From positions 1-7,706 of the forward strand of contig JAHFDU010000186.1 of NCBI GenBank assembly GCA_023248835.1: 7,706 bases of DNA. The letters are read 5' to 3'. The notes beneath the pieces were generated by a model. That model had not been told where the DNA came from, ran no database searches, and worked only from the letters and a program-made list of their open reading frames with translations. Positions 1 to 6,568 of this stretch are shown here, piece by piece; within the stretch, counting starts at the first letter, position 1; every line of letters begins with the position of its first letter. Position numbers and translations under genes: made by a program. This DNA comes from Myxococcales bacterium (GTDB lineage Bacteria > Myxococcota_A > Polyangia > Palsa-1104).

Positions 1-1103
1 AGATCTTTCCGAGCTCGATCGAGCCGAATTCGGCGCCTTTCAACCGCCAGCAATTCGCCGCTCTCGGGAAACTGTGTGAGGTACAGGTGTTAGCAACCGT
101 CCCCTGGTTTCCATTTGTCCATCGATCCATGAACGCGGTGCCAGCGCAGGAGGAGATCGACGGTCTTGCGGTGCGCCATCCGCGTACGTTCTATGTTCCC
201 AAGTGGAGCGGCCTGTCGGCGGCGCTGCACGCGGCTTCGATTTTTCCAGCTTTGCGCGGCTTGCGCGATCGCTTCGATGTGCTGCTCGCTGCCTGGGCCT
301 ATCCCGACGGCGTCGCCGCGGTGCTGCTCGGTTCGCTCCTCGGTCTACCGACGGTGGTGAAGTTACACGGCTCGGACATCGACGTACTGTCCGAGCGCAT
401 GGCGCCACGCCGGCAACTGCGCTGGGCGCTACCAACAGCGCGACGCGTGGTCGCGGTCAGTCAAGCGCTGGCCGACAAAGCGATTGCGCTCGGTGCACAA
501 TCCGATCACGTGGTGACGGTGCGCAACGGCGTCGACACCGGCCGCTTCTTTCCCGGCGATCGCATGGAGGCGCGAAAAAAACTTGGCATCGATGCCAAGC
601 GAGTGATTCTTTTTGTCGGCCGGCTCGAAGCGGACAAAGGAATCTTCGAACTATTGGCTGCGCATGCCGAGCGATCGCGGTCGGACACCGAGACGTTGCT
701 GGTGCTCATCGGCGAGGGCAGCGTGCGCGCGCAGGTGACAGAAACACCGTCGCTGCGCTGTCTAGGCGCGCTGCCATTGAGCGAGATTCCTGACTGGCTC
801 GCCGCCAGTGATTTGCTGGCGCTGCCGAGTTATCACGAGGGACTTCCCAACGTGATTCTCGAAGCCCTCGCCTGCGGCCGGCCGGTGGTGGCGACCAGCG
901 TTGGCGGAATTCCCGAGCTCATCACGGCCGCAACGCTAGGCGAACTGGTGCCGCCCAAAGACGCTCGCTCTCTGGCGCAAGCGTTGTCGCGGGTGCTGTC
1001 GCGTGCGCACGATCCAAGCGCGATCGTTGCGGCGTCGAACACGCGCTCTTGGGCGCAGAGCGCAGCCGAGCTTCACCGGGTATTGCAAGAGGCTCTCGCT
1101 TGA
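1..1103 (+). CDS. GT4-type glycosyltransferase, 5' end truncated by window edge
   Basis: This is a retaining GT-B glycosyltransferase, most likely transferring a sugar from a nucleotide donor to a lipid-linked polysaccharide intermediate in the cytoplasm. The frame is open from the first complete codon (base 3), and the residues before the GTG at 87 read like the family N-terminus: IFPSSIEPNSAPFNRQQFAA, then a strand running into VPWFP. The GTG at 87 is therefore internal and the true start lies upstream. Counting from base 3 there are 366 residues. Visible motifs are KLHGSD (120-125), RNGVD before the C-terminal domain, VGRLEADKG (205-213) with the phosphate-binding Arg and Lys, and the EX7E motif EGLPNVILE (279-287) followed by ACGRPVVAT and GGIPELI. 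The TGA at 1101-1103 overlaps the next start by 4 nt. Family assignment is firm; donor and acceptor cannot be read from sequence. Confidence 0.93.
   Translation, partial: IFPSSIEPNSAPFNRQQFAALGKLCEVQVLATVPWFPFVHRSMNAVPAQEEIDGLAVRHPRTFYVPKWSGLSAALHAASIFPALRGLRDRFDVLLAAWAYPDGVAAVLLGSLLGLPTVVKLHGSDIDVLSERMAPRRQLRWALPTARRVVAVSQALADKAIALGAQSDHVVTVRNGVDTGRFFPGDRMEARKKLGIDAKRVILFVGRLEADKGIFELLAAHAERSRSDTETLLVLIGEGSVRAQVTETPSLRCLGALPLSEIPDWLAASDLLALPSYHEGLPNVILEALACGRPVVATSVGGIPELITAATLGELVPPKDARSLAQALSRVLSRAHDPSAIVAASNTRSWAQSAAELHRVLQEALA
1087..1092 (+). promoter_or_regulatory. Ribosome binding site deciding the TTG start at 1100
   Basis: The sequence AAGAGG lies 7 nt before TTG 1100-1102. It supports this codon as the start of the second glycosyltransferase rather than an in-frame start further upstream such as the one at 1049, which would add residues unlike the family N-terminus and lengthen the overlap with the preceding gene. 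Confidence 0.7.
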
Positions 1104-2275
1104 ACATCCTGTATCACCATCGCACCCGCGCACTGCAGGTCGAGGGCGTGCACATTCGCGGTATCGTCGACGGCTTGCGCCGACTTGGTCATCGCGTCGA
1201 TGTGGTGTCGCCCCCGGGCGTTACGCTCGAAAGTCAAGCGACGACCGCGGGAGCGCCAGCGAAAACGCGCTGGAGCCTGCTCTCTACACACGCGCCCGAG
1301 CTGCTGTTCGAGAGCGCCGAGATTGCTTACAACGGCTACGCCTATCCAATGCTGGCGGCGCGCCTTGGACTGAAGGACTATCAATTTATCTACGAACGCT
1401 ACGCGCTTTTTTCTGTCGCGGGCGTATTGGCGGCGCGACGGTACCACTTGCCGATTGTGCTCGAAGTGAACGACTCGGCGGTGGTGTCGCGCATTCGACC
1501 ACTGAAGTGGCAAGCGGCGGCGCGGCGCGCCGAAAAGTTCATCTGGCAGCGCGCCAGCGCAGTGATCACGATCAGCGATCATTTTCGCGATCTGATCGTC
1601 GACGCCGGAGTGAAAAGGGCGCGCGTCCACGTCATGCCCAATGCGGTGGATGAACAACGATTTGCGACGCTGCCCGACTCCGCCGAGCTGCGTCAGCGAC
1701 TTGGACTTGGCGACAAGACGGTGATTGGCTATCTTGGCGCGCTCAACCACTGGCGTCGACTCGATCTGCTGCTCGAGGCGTTCGCCAAGGTTGCCACCGA
1801 GCATCCGCAAGCCACGGTGCTGCTGGTCGGCGAGGGCCCGGATCGTGAGGCGCTACAGGCGCAAGCCCAGGCGCTCGGATTTTCGCACCGTGTTCAATTT
1901 GTCGGCAAGGTCGATCACGGCGCCATTGTCGACTACTTGATGCTGCTCGATATTGCCGTCATTCCTCATTCCAACGATTATGGTTCGCCGATGAAACTGG
2001 GCGAATACATGGCGGCCGGCAAAGCGGTGGTGGCTCCGTCGCTGCCGCCGATCGCGCAGGTGGTAGGAGCAGGCGAGGGCATTTTGTTTGCGCCGCTCGA
2101 CGTCGATGAGCTGGCGCATGCTCTTGAGCGCCTGCTTTGTAATGAGCCGCTGCGGCAGCAGATCGGTGCGCGCGCGCGCGAAAAAGTGATGACACAGTAT
2201 GTGTGGCGACATCATGTGGAAGCGACGTTGCAACTCGTCGATGACATCGGCAAGCGCGAAGAGGGGCTGCCTTGA
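1100..2275 (+). CDS. GT4-type glycosyltransferase
   Basis: This 391-residue GT-B enzyme probably adds one sugar to the same lipid-linked glycan as the gene before it. The TTG start at 1100 overlaps the previous stop (TTGA), has a good ribosome binding site, and gives the expected opening strand NILYHHRTR followed by EGVHIRGIVDGLRRLGH. The N-terminal domain covers about 1-185. The C-terminal domain has MPNAVDEQRF (179-188), YLGALNHWRRLDLLLEAF (211-228), LLVGEGPDRE (241-250) and SPMKLGEYMAAGKAVVAP (296-313). Two positions differ from the classical GT4 pattern. The Arg of the usual GR is Ala214, and the usual Lys of KG is Arg219. Only the second Glu of EX7E (Glu302) is present, with Tyr294 at the first site. 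The SPMKLGEYMAAGK form is common in a recognised GT4 branch, so the enzyme is probably active. Substrate unknown. Confidence 0.92.
   Translation: MNILYHHRTRALQVEGVHIRGIVDGLRRLGHRVDVVSPPGVTLESQATTAGAPAKTRWSLLSTHAPELLFESAEIAYNGYAYPMLAARLGLKDYQFIYERYALFSVAGVLAARRYHLPIVLEVNDSAVVSRIRPLKWQAAARRAEKFIWQRASAVITISDHFRDLIVDAGVKRARVHVMPNAVDEQRFATLPDSAELRQRLGLGDKTVIGYLGALNHWRRLDLLLEAFAKVATEHPQATVLLVGEGPDREALQAQAQALGFSHRVQFVGKVDHGAIVDYLMLLDIAVIPHSNDYGSPMKLGEYMAAGKAVVAPSLPPIAQVVGAGEGILFAPLDVDELAHALERLLCNEPLRQQIGARAREKVMTQYVWRHHVEATLQLVDDIGKREEGLP
2168..2180 (+). repeat. Alternating GC tract within the glycosyltransferase gene
   Basis: Thirteen bases of perfect alternating G and C, (GC)6G, followed at once by a run of five A. 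It encodes Ala-Arg repeats in a C-terminal helix (GARAREK). Such tracts can adopt Z-DNA and can slip in replication, but coding constraint explains it adequately. Confidence 0.5.
2259..2266 (+). promoter_or_regulatory. Ribosome binding site for the TTG start at 2272
   Basis: The purine run AAGAGGGG ends 5 nt before TTG 2272-2274. It supports the unusual TTG start of the deacetylase, which shares four bases (TTGA) with the stop of the preceding glycosyltransferase. Confidence 0.7.
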
Positions 2276-2901
2276 ACTGGCGCAGCCTGTTTAGGCCAGC
2301 TGCGCGTCTGTTGCCGTCGCGGTGGCTCATCACCCGCGGCCCCAGCGATCGCTCCGCGATTGCGCTCACCTTCGACGACGGTCCGCTCGATTCGACGCCC
2401 GGTTGTCTCGACGTTCTTGACGAACTCGGCCTGCGCGCCACTTTTTTCGTGGTCGGAAAAGAGGTACAGGCCCACCCCGACCTTTGCCTTGAGATGGTTG
2501 GTCGCGGCCACGAAGTCGCCGGGCACGGCTTTACCCACAGCTATTTTCCCGCGCTCGAATACCGGGCGCTCGCCGACGAACTTGCCCGCACCGCCGAACT
2601 CTTGCCGCCGCAACCATTCCGTCCTCTGGTCCGGCCGCCAGCGGGAGCTATTTCACCGACCTCGCTCTGGAATACCATGCGTTCCGGCTACACTACGGTC
2701 CTGTGGTCGCTCGACTGCTTCGACTGGCGCACGCAAGATGCAAGCGAGATCGCCACCGAACTTGAACAGGCTCGTGCAGGAGACATCTTGCTTTTGCACG
2801 AGGGCAGCGCACCAACACTCGAAGCGCTGCGAGTGGCCAAAGCGGCGTGGCAGCGCCGCGGACTCGACTGCGTAACCTTGAGCGACCTGTGCGGTCTATG
2901 A
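2272..2901 (+). CDS. Polysaccharide deacetylase (NodB homology domain, CE4 type)
   Basis: This 209-residue protein is a metal-dependent carbohydrate deacetylase, and nearly the whole chain is the NodB domain. All five CE4 motifs are visible: TFDDGP (33-38, Asp35 candidate base and Asp36 metal ligand); GHEVAGHGFTH with His85 and His89 as metal ligands; RPPAG (121-125, where Tyr is more usual than Ala); DCFDW (148-152); and ILLLHEG with His176. The N-terminus (MNWRSLFRPAARLLPSRW) is basic and lacks a hydrophobic core, so I see no signal peptide or membrane anchor; I infer action in the cytoplasm on a lipid-linked or nucleotide-linked sugar, probably an N-acetylhexosamine. The TTG start has a strong ribosome binding site and overlaps the preceding stop by 4 nt; the stop overlaps the following ATG by 4 nt. 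The enzyme family is clear; the exact substrate is not. Confidence 0.93.
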   Translation: MNWRSLFRPAARLLPSRWLITRGPSDRSAIALTFDDGPLDSTPGCLDVLDELGLRATFFVVGKEVQAHPDLCLEMVGRGHEVAGHGFTHSYFPALEYRALADELARTAELLPPQPFRPLVRPPAGAISPTSLWNTMRSGYTTVLWSLDCFDWRTQDASEIATELEQARAGDILLLHEGSAPTLEALRVAKAAWQRRGLDCVTLSDLCGL

Positions 2902-3983
2902 AGAAACCGGAGACCGAAGTGTGGCTCGATGAAGAGCCCGGCGCAGGCGAAGCCTTTGCCGACCTGCGTCGGCTGTTTCGCCGCGCCTTTAGGCGACCGA
3001 TGGTGCCAATCGCTATCGCACTCTGTTTGTCGAGCGCATTTGTGGTTCGCCGCATGCTGCGTCACTCGGTTTCTGAAGCCCAGGTGGTGTTTCGCGCGAT
3101 TGAGCCGGCCTCCAACGCAGCTTTCAGCGTACAGTCGCCCAATCAGCAGCTGCGCGCCTACATCTTGGATGTTGCATTCGCTGCGCCAGAGCTATGGCCG
3201 CTGATTGAGAAATACAACCTCTATCCGGCGCACCGCAAACTAGACCGACAAAGCGCCATCGAAGCGATGCGCGACGACCTCGACGTCACCCTCAAGCGCA
3301 ACTACTTTCTCGAGGCTCGTGCCAAGAACGAAGATGGCTCAGAGGAAGAGCGTTCAGCCCGCATTGCCATCTCCTTCGTTCACCGCGATCCGGTCACCGC
3401 GCTGGCGGTGGTCCGCGATCTCGGTACCCTGGTCAGCGCGCATGAACAGCGGGTTCGCGAGGTCGAAGCCGGCCAGGCGACAGCGCTGATCGAATTCCAG
3501 CTCGAAAGTGGCATGCAAGCGCTCACCAAGGCACTGCGCACCCAGAGTGAGAATCGCCTCGAACAGCTGCGCGCGACACCGCTGAGACGGACCACGCTCG
3601 AAATCGAACTGCGCACGCTCGACTCTGAAGTCAGCGAACTGGAACGGCAACTGGCCGGGCTGGAAAAAAAGAAGACCGAGGCGGACTTGCGCTTGGCTTT
3701 AGAAAAACACGCCCTCGGTCTCCGCTTCGAATTGGTCGACGTGATCCCGCCGCACCGTCGCCTGCTAACACGGCCGACCGAATTGGCGCTCGATGGAATC
3801 CTATTCTTGCTGCTGATTTTTCCGCTGGTGACGATGGCGGTGGGCGCGCTCGACCCACGGGTGTATGGCTCTGGCGATGTCGCGCGACTCGGGCTGCAGC
3901 CGCTGGCAGAAGTACGCGCTTATGCAAGCGACAATGTTGGCGCGCTCACCGAACGACTTGAGCGTGAAAATGGTGTACAATGA
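2898..3983 (+). CDS. Wzz/GumC-type polysaccharide co-polymerase, first of a tandem pair
   Basis: This 361-residue protein has the architecture of a polysaccharide co-polymerase (chain-length determinant). It has a charged cytoplasmic N-terminus (1-34), a short first membrane segment (about 35-50, MVPIAIALCLSSAFVV), a periplasmic region, a heptad-rich coiled coil (about 185-272, with LDSEVSELERQLAGLEKKK), a Pro-containing stretch, and a second membrane segment (about 297-317). The tail RVYGSGDVARLGLQPLAEV (321-339) matches the usual cytoplasmic end of such proteins. ATG 2898 overlaps the preceding TGA; no clear Shine-Dalgarno is visible, so translation probably depends on reinitiation. It is shorter than the next gene product, with which it shares an LYP...MR segment, and lacks that protein's long Ala-rich coiled region. 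Overall similarity to known families is low, so the call rests on topology and context. Confidence 0.75.
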   Translation: MKKPETEVWLDEEPGAGEAFADLRRLFRRAFRRPMVPIAIALCLSSAFVVRRMLRHSVSEAQVVFRAIEPASNAAFSVQSPNQQLRAYILDVAFAAPELWPLIEKYNLYPAHRKLDRQSAIEAMRDDLDVTLKRNYFLEARAKNEDGSEEERSARIAISFVHRDPVTALAVVRDLGTLVSAHEQRVREVEAGQATALIEFQLESGMQALTKALRTQSENRLEQLRATPLRRTTLEIELRTLDSEVSELERQLAGLEKKKTEADLRLALEKHALGLRFELVDVIPPHRRLLTRPTELALDGILFLLLIFPLVTMAVGALDPRVYGSGDVARLGLQPLAEVRAYASDNVGALTERLERENGVQ

Positions 3984-3990
3984 GTAGGCG

Positions 3991-5487
3991 ATGGATTTCG
4001 AAGCCCGCACGGCTCGTGACCGGCTCGACCGGCTGATCTCGTATGCGCTGCGAGCGCTACGCTTTTATTGGCTGATTGTCGGATCGCTGGCTCTCGGTGG
4101 CAGCGTCGCGCTCACCATCGCGCTCATCAAACCGCGGGTCTACAAGTCCGAAGCGGTGATGGTGTACCACCCCGGCATCCGTTCGGAATTCGGTGGCGAC
4201 GAAGGCAGCGAGCGCACGCTCAAGCTTGGCCAGAAGCTGAAAGAGGTGCTGCTGTCGCGGCCGCATTTGCAGCAGATCATCGATGAATTTCGTCTTTATC
4301 CTCGTATCGTCGAGGAGTGGGGCTACGTCGATGCGGTCGACGAAATGCGCACCCACATCAATTTTCGGGTTCGCGAAGGCAACACCTTCTATTTGTCATT
4401 CGAGAGCGGCAGCGCGGCGGAGGTCCAAAAAGTAACCGATCGTTTGGCGCATGCACTGGTCGAAGAGAACAGTCGAGATCGGGTGGCGCAAACCGAGGAC
4501 GCCAAGAAATTTCTCGACAGCCATCGCCAAGAGGCCGACGCCGACCTGCGCGCGCACGAAAAAAAATTGGCTGAATTCCTCGCCGCCCACCCTGAGTTTG
4601 CCAAAGAATCGGCGCAGGCGCAGTCGAGCGCCGGCACCGCCATTCGCGCCGCCGCCAGCAAGCAGGACCGCAAGAACGATCCGGCGCTGGCGACGCTTTC
4701 GCGTGAACAGGCGCGACTGCGCGAGCGGCTGGACGGCCCCAAGCCAGTGACCCATCGCGAAGAGCTGGCGCTCGATCCGCGACTGGTCGCCGCCAAAAAT
4801 GACGCCGAGACCGAATTACGCGCGGCGCAAAAAGACGCCGCTGACAAAGCGGCGCAGTTCACCGAACAGCATCCCGATGTGCGCGCCGCCAAATCGCGAC
4901 TGCGGGCTGCCGAAAGTCGCCTACAACGAGCCCAGGACGCCCTCGCCCAAGCACAAGCCACCGCCCGCGGACTGCAGCCGTGGAGCGAACCGGCGCCGGC
5001 GCCCGGCGTACTCGAAGCGTCACTCGAAAAAGTCAACCGTGAAATTTCCGCCTACAAACGCAGCAAAAAGAGCAGCGCGGCTCCCTCGGCGGGCGAGGCG
5101 GCGGCTTGGATTGTCGAGCTCGAAACCGAGTGGACGCAGCTCAATCGCGCCGTCGCTGAAGCGCGCTCTCGTTTGCAGCAGCTCGACGACAAATCGTTCA
5201 AAGCACAAATGGCGGAAAGCGCTGCCACCAGCAATGCGCAGATGGCGATTTTGGAGCCGGCCTACAAGCCGACGCATCCCGATCGAGCCAAGCTCGGCCG
5301 CACCGGGATCGTACTGCTCGGTGTGGTGCTATCGTTTTTCCTCGGCTGCCTGCTCGCTGTCGCCGCCTCACTGTTTGATGACCACATTTACGACCGAGTC
5401 GACATTGAGCGGCTCGAGGTCGCACCGCTGGTCGGCGTCATCCCGCGCGATCGAACATCGCGCAAAGTCAGGAGATCCGGTGGCTGA
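3991..5487 (+). CDS. Wzz/GumC-type polysaccharide co-polymerase, second of a tandem pair
   Basis: This 498-residue inner-membrane protein is predicted to set polysaccharide chain length and to couple polymerisation to export. It has TM1 (about 25-46), a Wzz-type segment starting YKSEAVMVYHPG (51-62), a long periplasmic coiled coil (about 165-325 and again 375-405) rich in Ala, Arg, Gln and Glu, a Pro-rich stretch EPAYKPTHPDRAK (422-434) just before TM2 (about 438-461), and a short cytoplasmic tail DRVDIERLEVAPLVGVIPRD. These are hallmarks of the GumC/Wzz family. ATG 3991 is the first possible start, because TAG at 3985-3987 closes the frame; the site before it is weak. It lies 7 nt after the preceding gene and overlaps the ATPase gene by 8 nt. 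No kinase domain is fused to it. An A8 tract at 4559-4566 encodes Glu-Lys-Lys. Confidence 0.9.
   Translation: MDFEARTARDRLDRLISYALRALRFYWLIVGSLALGGSVALTIALIKPRVYKSEAVMVYHPGIRSEFGGDEGSERTLKLGQKLKEVLLSRPHLQQIIDEFRLYPRIVEEWGYVDAVDEMRTHINFRVREGNTFYLSFESGSAAEVQKVTDRLAHALVEENSRDRVAQTEDAKKFLDSHRQEADADLRAHEKKLAEFLAAHPEFAKESAQAQSSAGTAIRAAASKQDRKNDPALATLSREQARLRERLDGPKPVTHREELALDPRLVAAKNDAETELRAAQKDAADKAAQFTEQHPDVRAAKSRLRAAESRLQRAQDALAQAQATARGLQPWSEPAPAPGVLEASLEKVNREISAYKRSKKSSAAPSAGEAAAWIVELETEWTQLNRAVAEARSRLQQLDDKSFKAQMAESAATSNAQMAILEPAYKPTHPDRAKLGRTGIVLLGVVLSFFLGCLLAVAASLFDDHIYDRVDIERLEVAPLVGVIPRDRTSRKVRRSGG
5470..5474 (+). promoter_or_regulatory. Ribosome binding site deciding the GTG start at 5480
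   Basis: AGGAG lies 5 nt before GTG 5480-5482, inside the end of the preceding co-polymerase gene. It marks this GTG as the start of the ATPase; the same frame is open far upstream only as an overlap with the co-polymerase gene. Confidence 0.7.
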
Positions 5488-6493
5488 CGCGCCCAAGCAT
5501 CCGTCGCAGTGGTTCGACAAAACCTTGAGCGATGAAGAGCGCGAGCGCAAGGATACCTCGCCGATGGGACGTGCGGCCGACGCAGCGAAGCCAAAGCGCA
5601 CGGGATTCTTGGAACCCAACGATTCGCTGATGATGACCCAGCCGGCGCATCGGCTGGACGCCGCCGAGATGGTGAAGGCGGAACTCGCCCGCAACAAGAG
5701 CGGCGTCGACAAGCTTTCCGGCAAAACAGCCCAACCTCGAGACAACGACCTCGATGCACCACCGACGATGAAACAGCTGCCCGCCCTTCTGCCCACACCT
5801 GCGGTGGAGGTGTCGGGTTCCGGGCAAGCGGTACGCGTGCTGCGCCTTGAACTGCCGACAGCGCCCTATGAGATCGACGAGCGACTGGTGCTCAAGCGCG
5901 AACCCGATTCGGCCCGCGCCGCCAACTATCGAGTGTTGCGCCACCGTTTGTCCGAGCGTGGCGACCCCCGCACGTTGGTGATCACCAGCGCCGAACCGAA
6001 AGCGGGCAAAAGCACGGTGGCGGCCAATCTTGCGTTGGCACTGTCCGAGTGCGGGCGGGCCAAAGTGTTGCTGGTCGAAGCCAACTTTCGCCATCCCCAG
6101 CTCGGCGCGCTGTTTGGTTTTTTTCCCTCTGCCTGTTTTCACACCCAGCTTACTGCGCACAAAGATCGTCCGCTCGATCCTTGGACGACGGTCGAACTGT
6201 ATTCGCCCACCTTGCAGGCGATCGCGGTCAGCCCGTCGCTCAAGTCGCAGCCGTTTGACGATGGGCCAGCGTTCGCGCAGGCGCTGGTACGGTTGCGTCT
6301 CGGCGGCTATGACTATCTCGTCATCGATACGCCTTCGGTCCTGGGCTCCGCCGACGTCAACCTGGTCGTCGCCGAAGCCGATGGGGTGTTGGTGGTGGCG
6401 CGCGCTCGACACACTCGCAGCCGGGAGTTGCGCCGCGCCGTCGAGCAGCTAACGCCCTGCAAAATCCTCGGCGTTGCGCTGCTCGACGTCTAA
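5480..6493 (+). CDS. BY-kinase/CpsD-like P-loop ATPase with altered signature motifs
   Basis: This 337-residue protein belongs to the CpsD/CapB/Wzc group of P-loop ATPases, which in known systems bind the cytoplasmic end of a co-polymerase and regulate polymer assembly. Residues 1-135 are hydrophilic, rich in Pro, Lys and Asp, and probably disordered. The ATPase domain starts near 139. It shows Walker A SAEPKAGKST (170-179), a Walker A' strand VLLVEANFRHPQ (196-207), and Walker B LVIDTPSVL (280-288) followed by SADVNLVVAEADGVLVV. Three features depart from active BY-kinases: Walker A' has Glu200 and Asn202 where Asp-x-Asp is usual; the EX2RX2R oligomerisation motif reads Ala148, Arg151, Arg154; and the chain ends at GVALLDV with no tyrosine-rich tail. 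ATP binding is likely but tyrosine autophosphorylation doubtful. The gene is coupled to the co-polymerase upstream (8-nt overlap), its probable partner. Confidence 0.85.
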   Translation: MADAPKHPSQWFDKTLSDEERERKDTSPMGRAADAAKPKRTGFLEPNDSLMMTQPAHRLDAAEMVKAELARNKSGVDKLSGKTAQPRDNDLDAPPTMKQLPALLPTPAVEVSGSGQAVRVLRLELPTAPYEIDERLVLKREPDSARAANYRVLRHRLSERGDPRTLVITSAEPKAGKSTVAANLALALSECGRAKVLLVEANFRHPQLGALFGFFPSACFHTQLTAHKDRPLDPWTTVELYSPTLQAIAVSPSLKSQPFDDGPAFAQALVRLRLGGYDYLVIDTPSVLGSADVNLVVAEADGVLVVARARHTRSRELRRAVEQLTPCKILGVALLDV

Positions 6494-6496
6494 AAA

Positions 6497-6525
6497 TAGG
6501 CACGGTAAGCAAAAAACACTAAACT
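6497..6525 (+). promoter_or_regulatory. Candidate sigma-70-type promoter for the charged-protein gene
   Basis: TAGGCA at 6497-6502 and TAAACT at 6520-6525 each match four of six bases of the -35 and -10 consensus and are separated by the ideal 17 nt. Transcription would start near 6532, leaving a leader of about 44 nt before GTG 6576. Matches this weak occur by chance in A/T-rich DNA, so this is only a candidate. Confidence 0.3.
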
Positions 6526-6562
6526 TCTTTTCCCCTTTGCTGCGGACATGATAAGCAGAAGA

Positions 6563-6568
6563 AGAGGA
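6563..6568 (+). promoter_or_regulatory. Ribosome binding site for the GTG start at 6576
   Basis: AGAGGA, within a longer purine run from 6557, lies 7 nt before GTG 6576. This is the better spaced of two possible sites; a second one, GAGGA at 6585-6589, lies 4 nt before an in-frame GTG at 6594. Confidence 0.6.

Noticed and set aside
1..6. The window opens with AGATCT, a BglII site, possibly a cloning junction
   Set aside because: The reading frame of the glycosyltransferase runs smoothly through it and there is no vector-like sequence, so it is likely coincidence.
1073..1810. Minus-strand open frame opposite the second glycosyltransferase
   Set aside because: Composition is Arg/Gln/His-rich without motifs, and the plus-strand gene is well supported; it is a shadow frame.
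2872..2901. Start for the first co-polymerase upstream of 2898, in-frame at 2847
   Set aside because: It would create a 55-nt overlap with the deacetylase, add an Arg-rich stretch unlike such proteins, and ignore the ATGA junction at 2898-2901.
3665..3671. In-frame A AAA AAG slippery heptamer in the first co-polymerase gene, suggesting programmed -1 frameshifting
   Set aside because: No sizeable open frame follows in the -1 frame and no upstream Shine-Dalgarno or downstream stem is evident; it simply encodes Lys-Lys.
4559..4566. A8 tract in the second co-polymerase gene as a phase-variation or frameshift site
   Set aside because: Similar A7 tracts encoding Lys occur at 575-581, 3664-3670 and 6645-6651. 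A -1 shift here would end at once (near 4574), so the tract looks like ordinary lysine coding.
5468..6412. Long open frame on the minus strand opposite the ATPase gene (about 314 codons)
   Set aside because: It lies antisense to a gene with clear P-loop motifs, its translation has no recognisable motif, and long antisense frames are expected in GC-rich coding DNA.
6497..6512. Sigma-54-like site: AGGCACG resembling the -24 element, followed by AAGCA
   Set aside because: The GG at 6499-6500 and the GC at 6509-6510 are separated by 8 nt instead of the required 10, and the first T of TGGCACG is A. Spacing is strict for sigma-54, so a working site is unlikely.
6536..6559. Possible hairpin TTTGCT / AGCAGA before the ribosome binding site of the charged-protein gene
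   Set aside because: Only six pairs including a G-U wobble, with a 12-nt loop and no T run; too weak to call a terminator or a regulatory stem.
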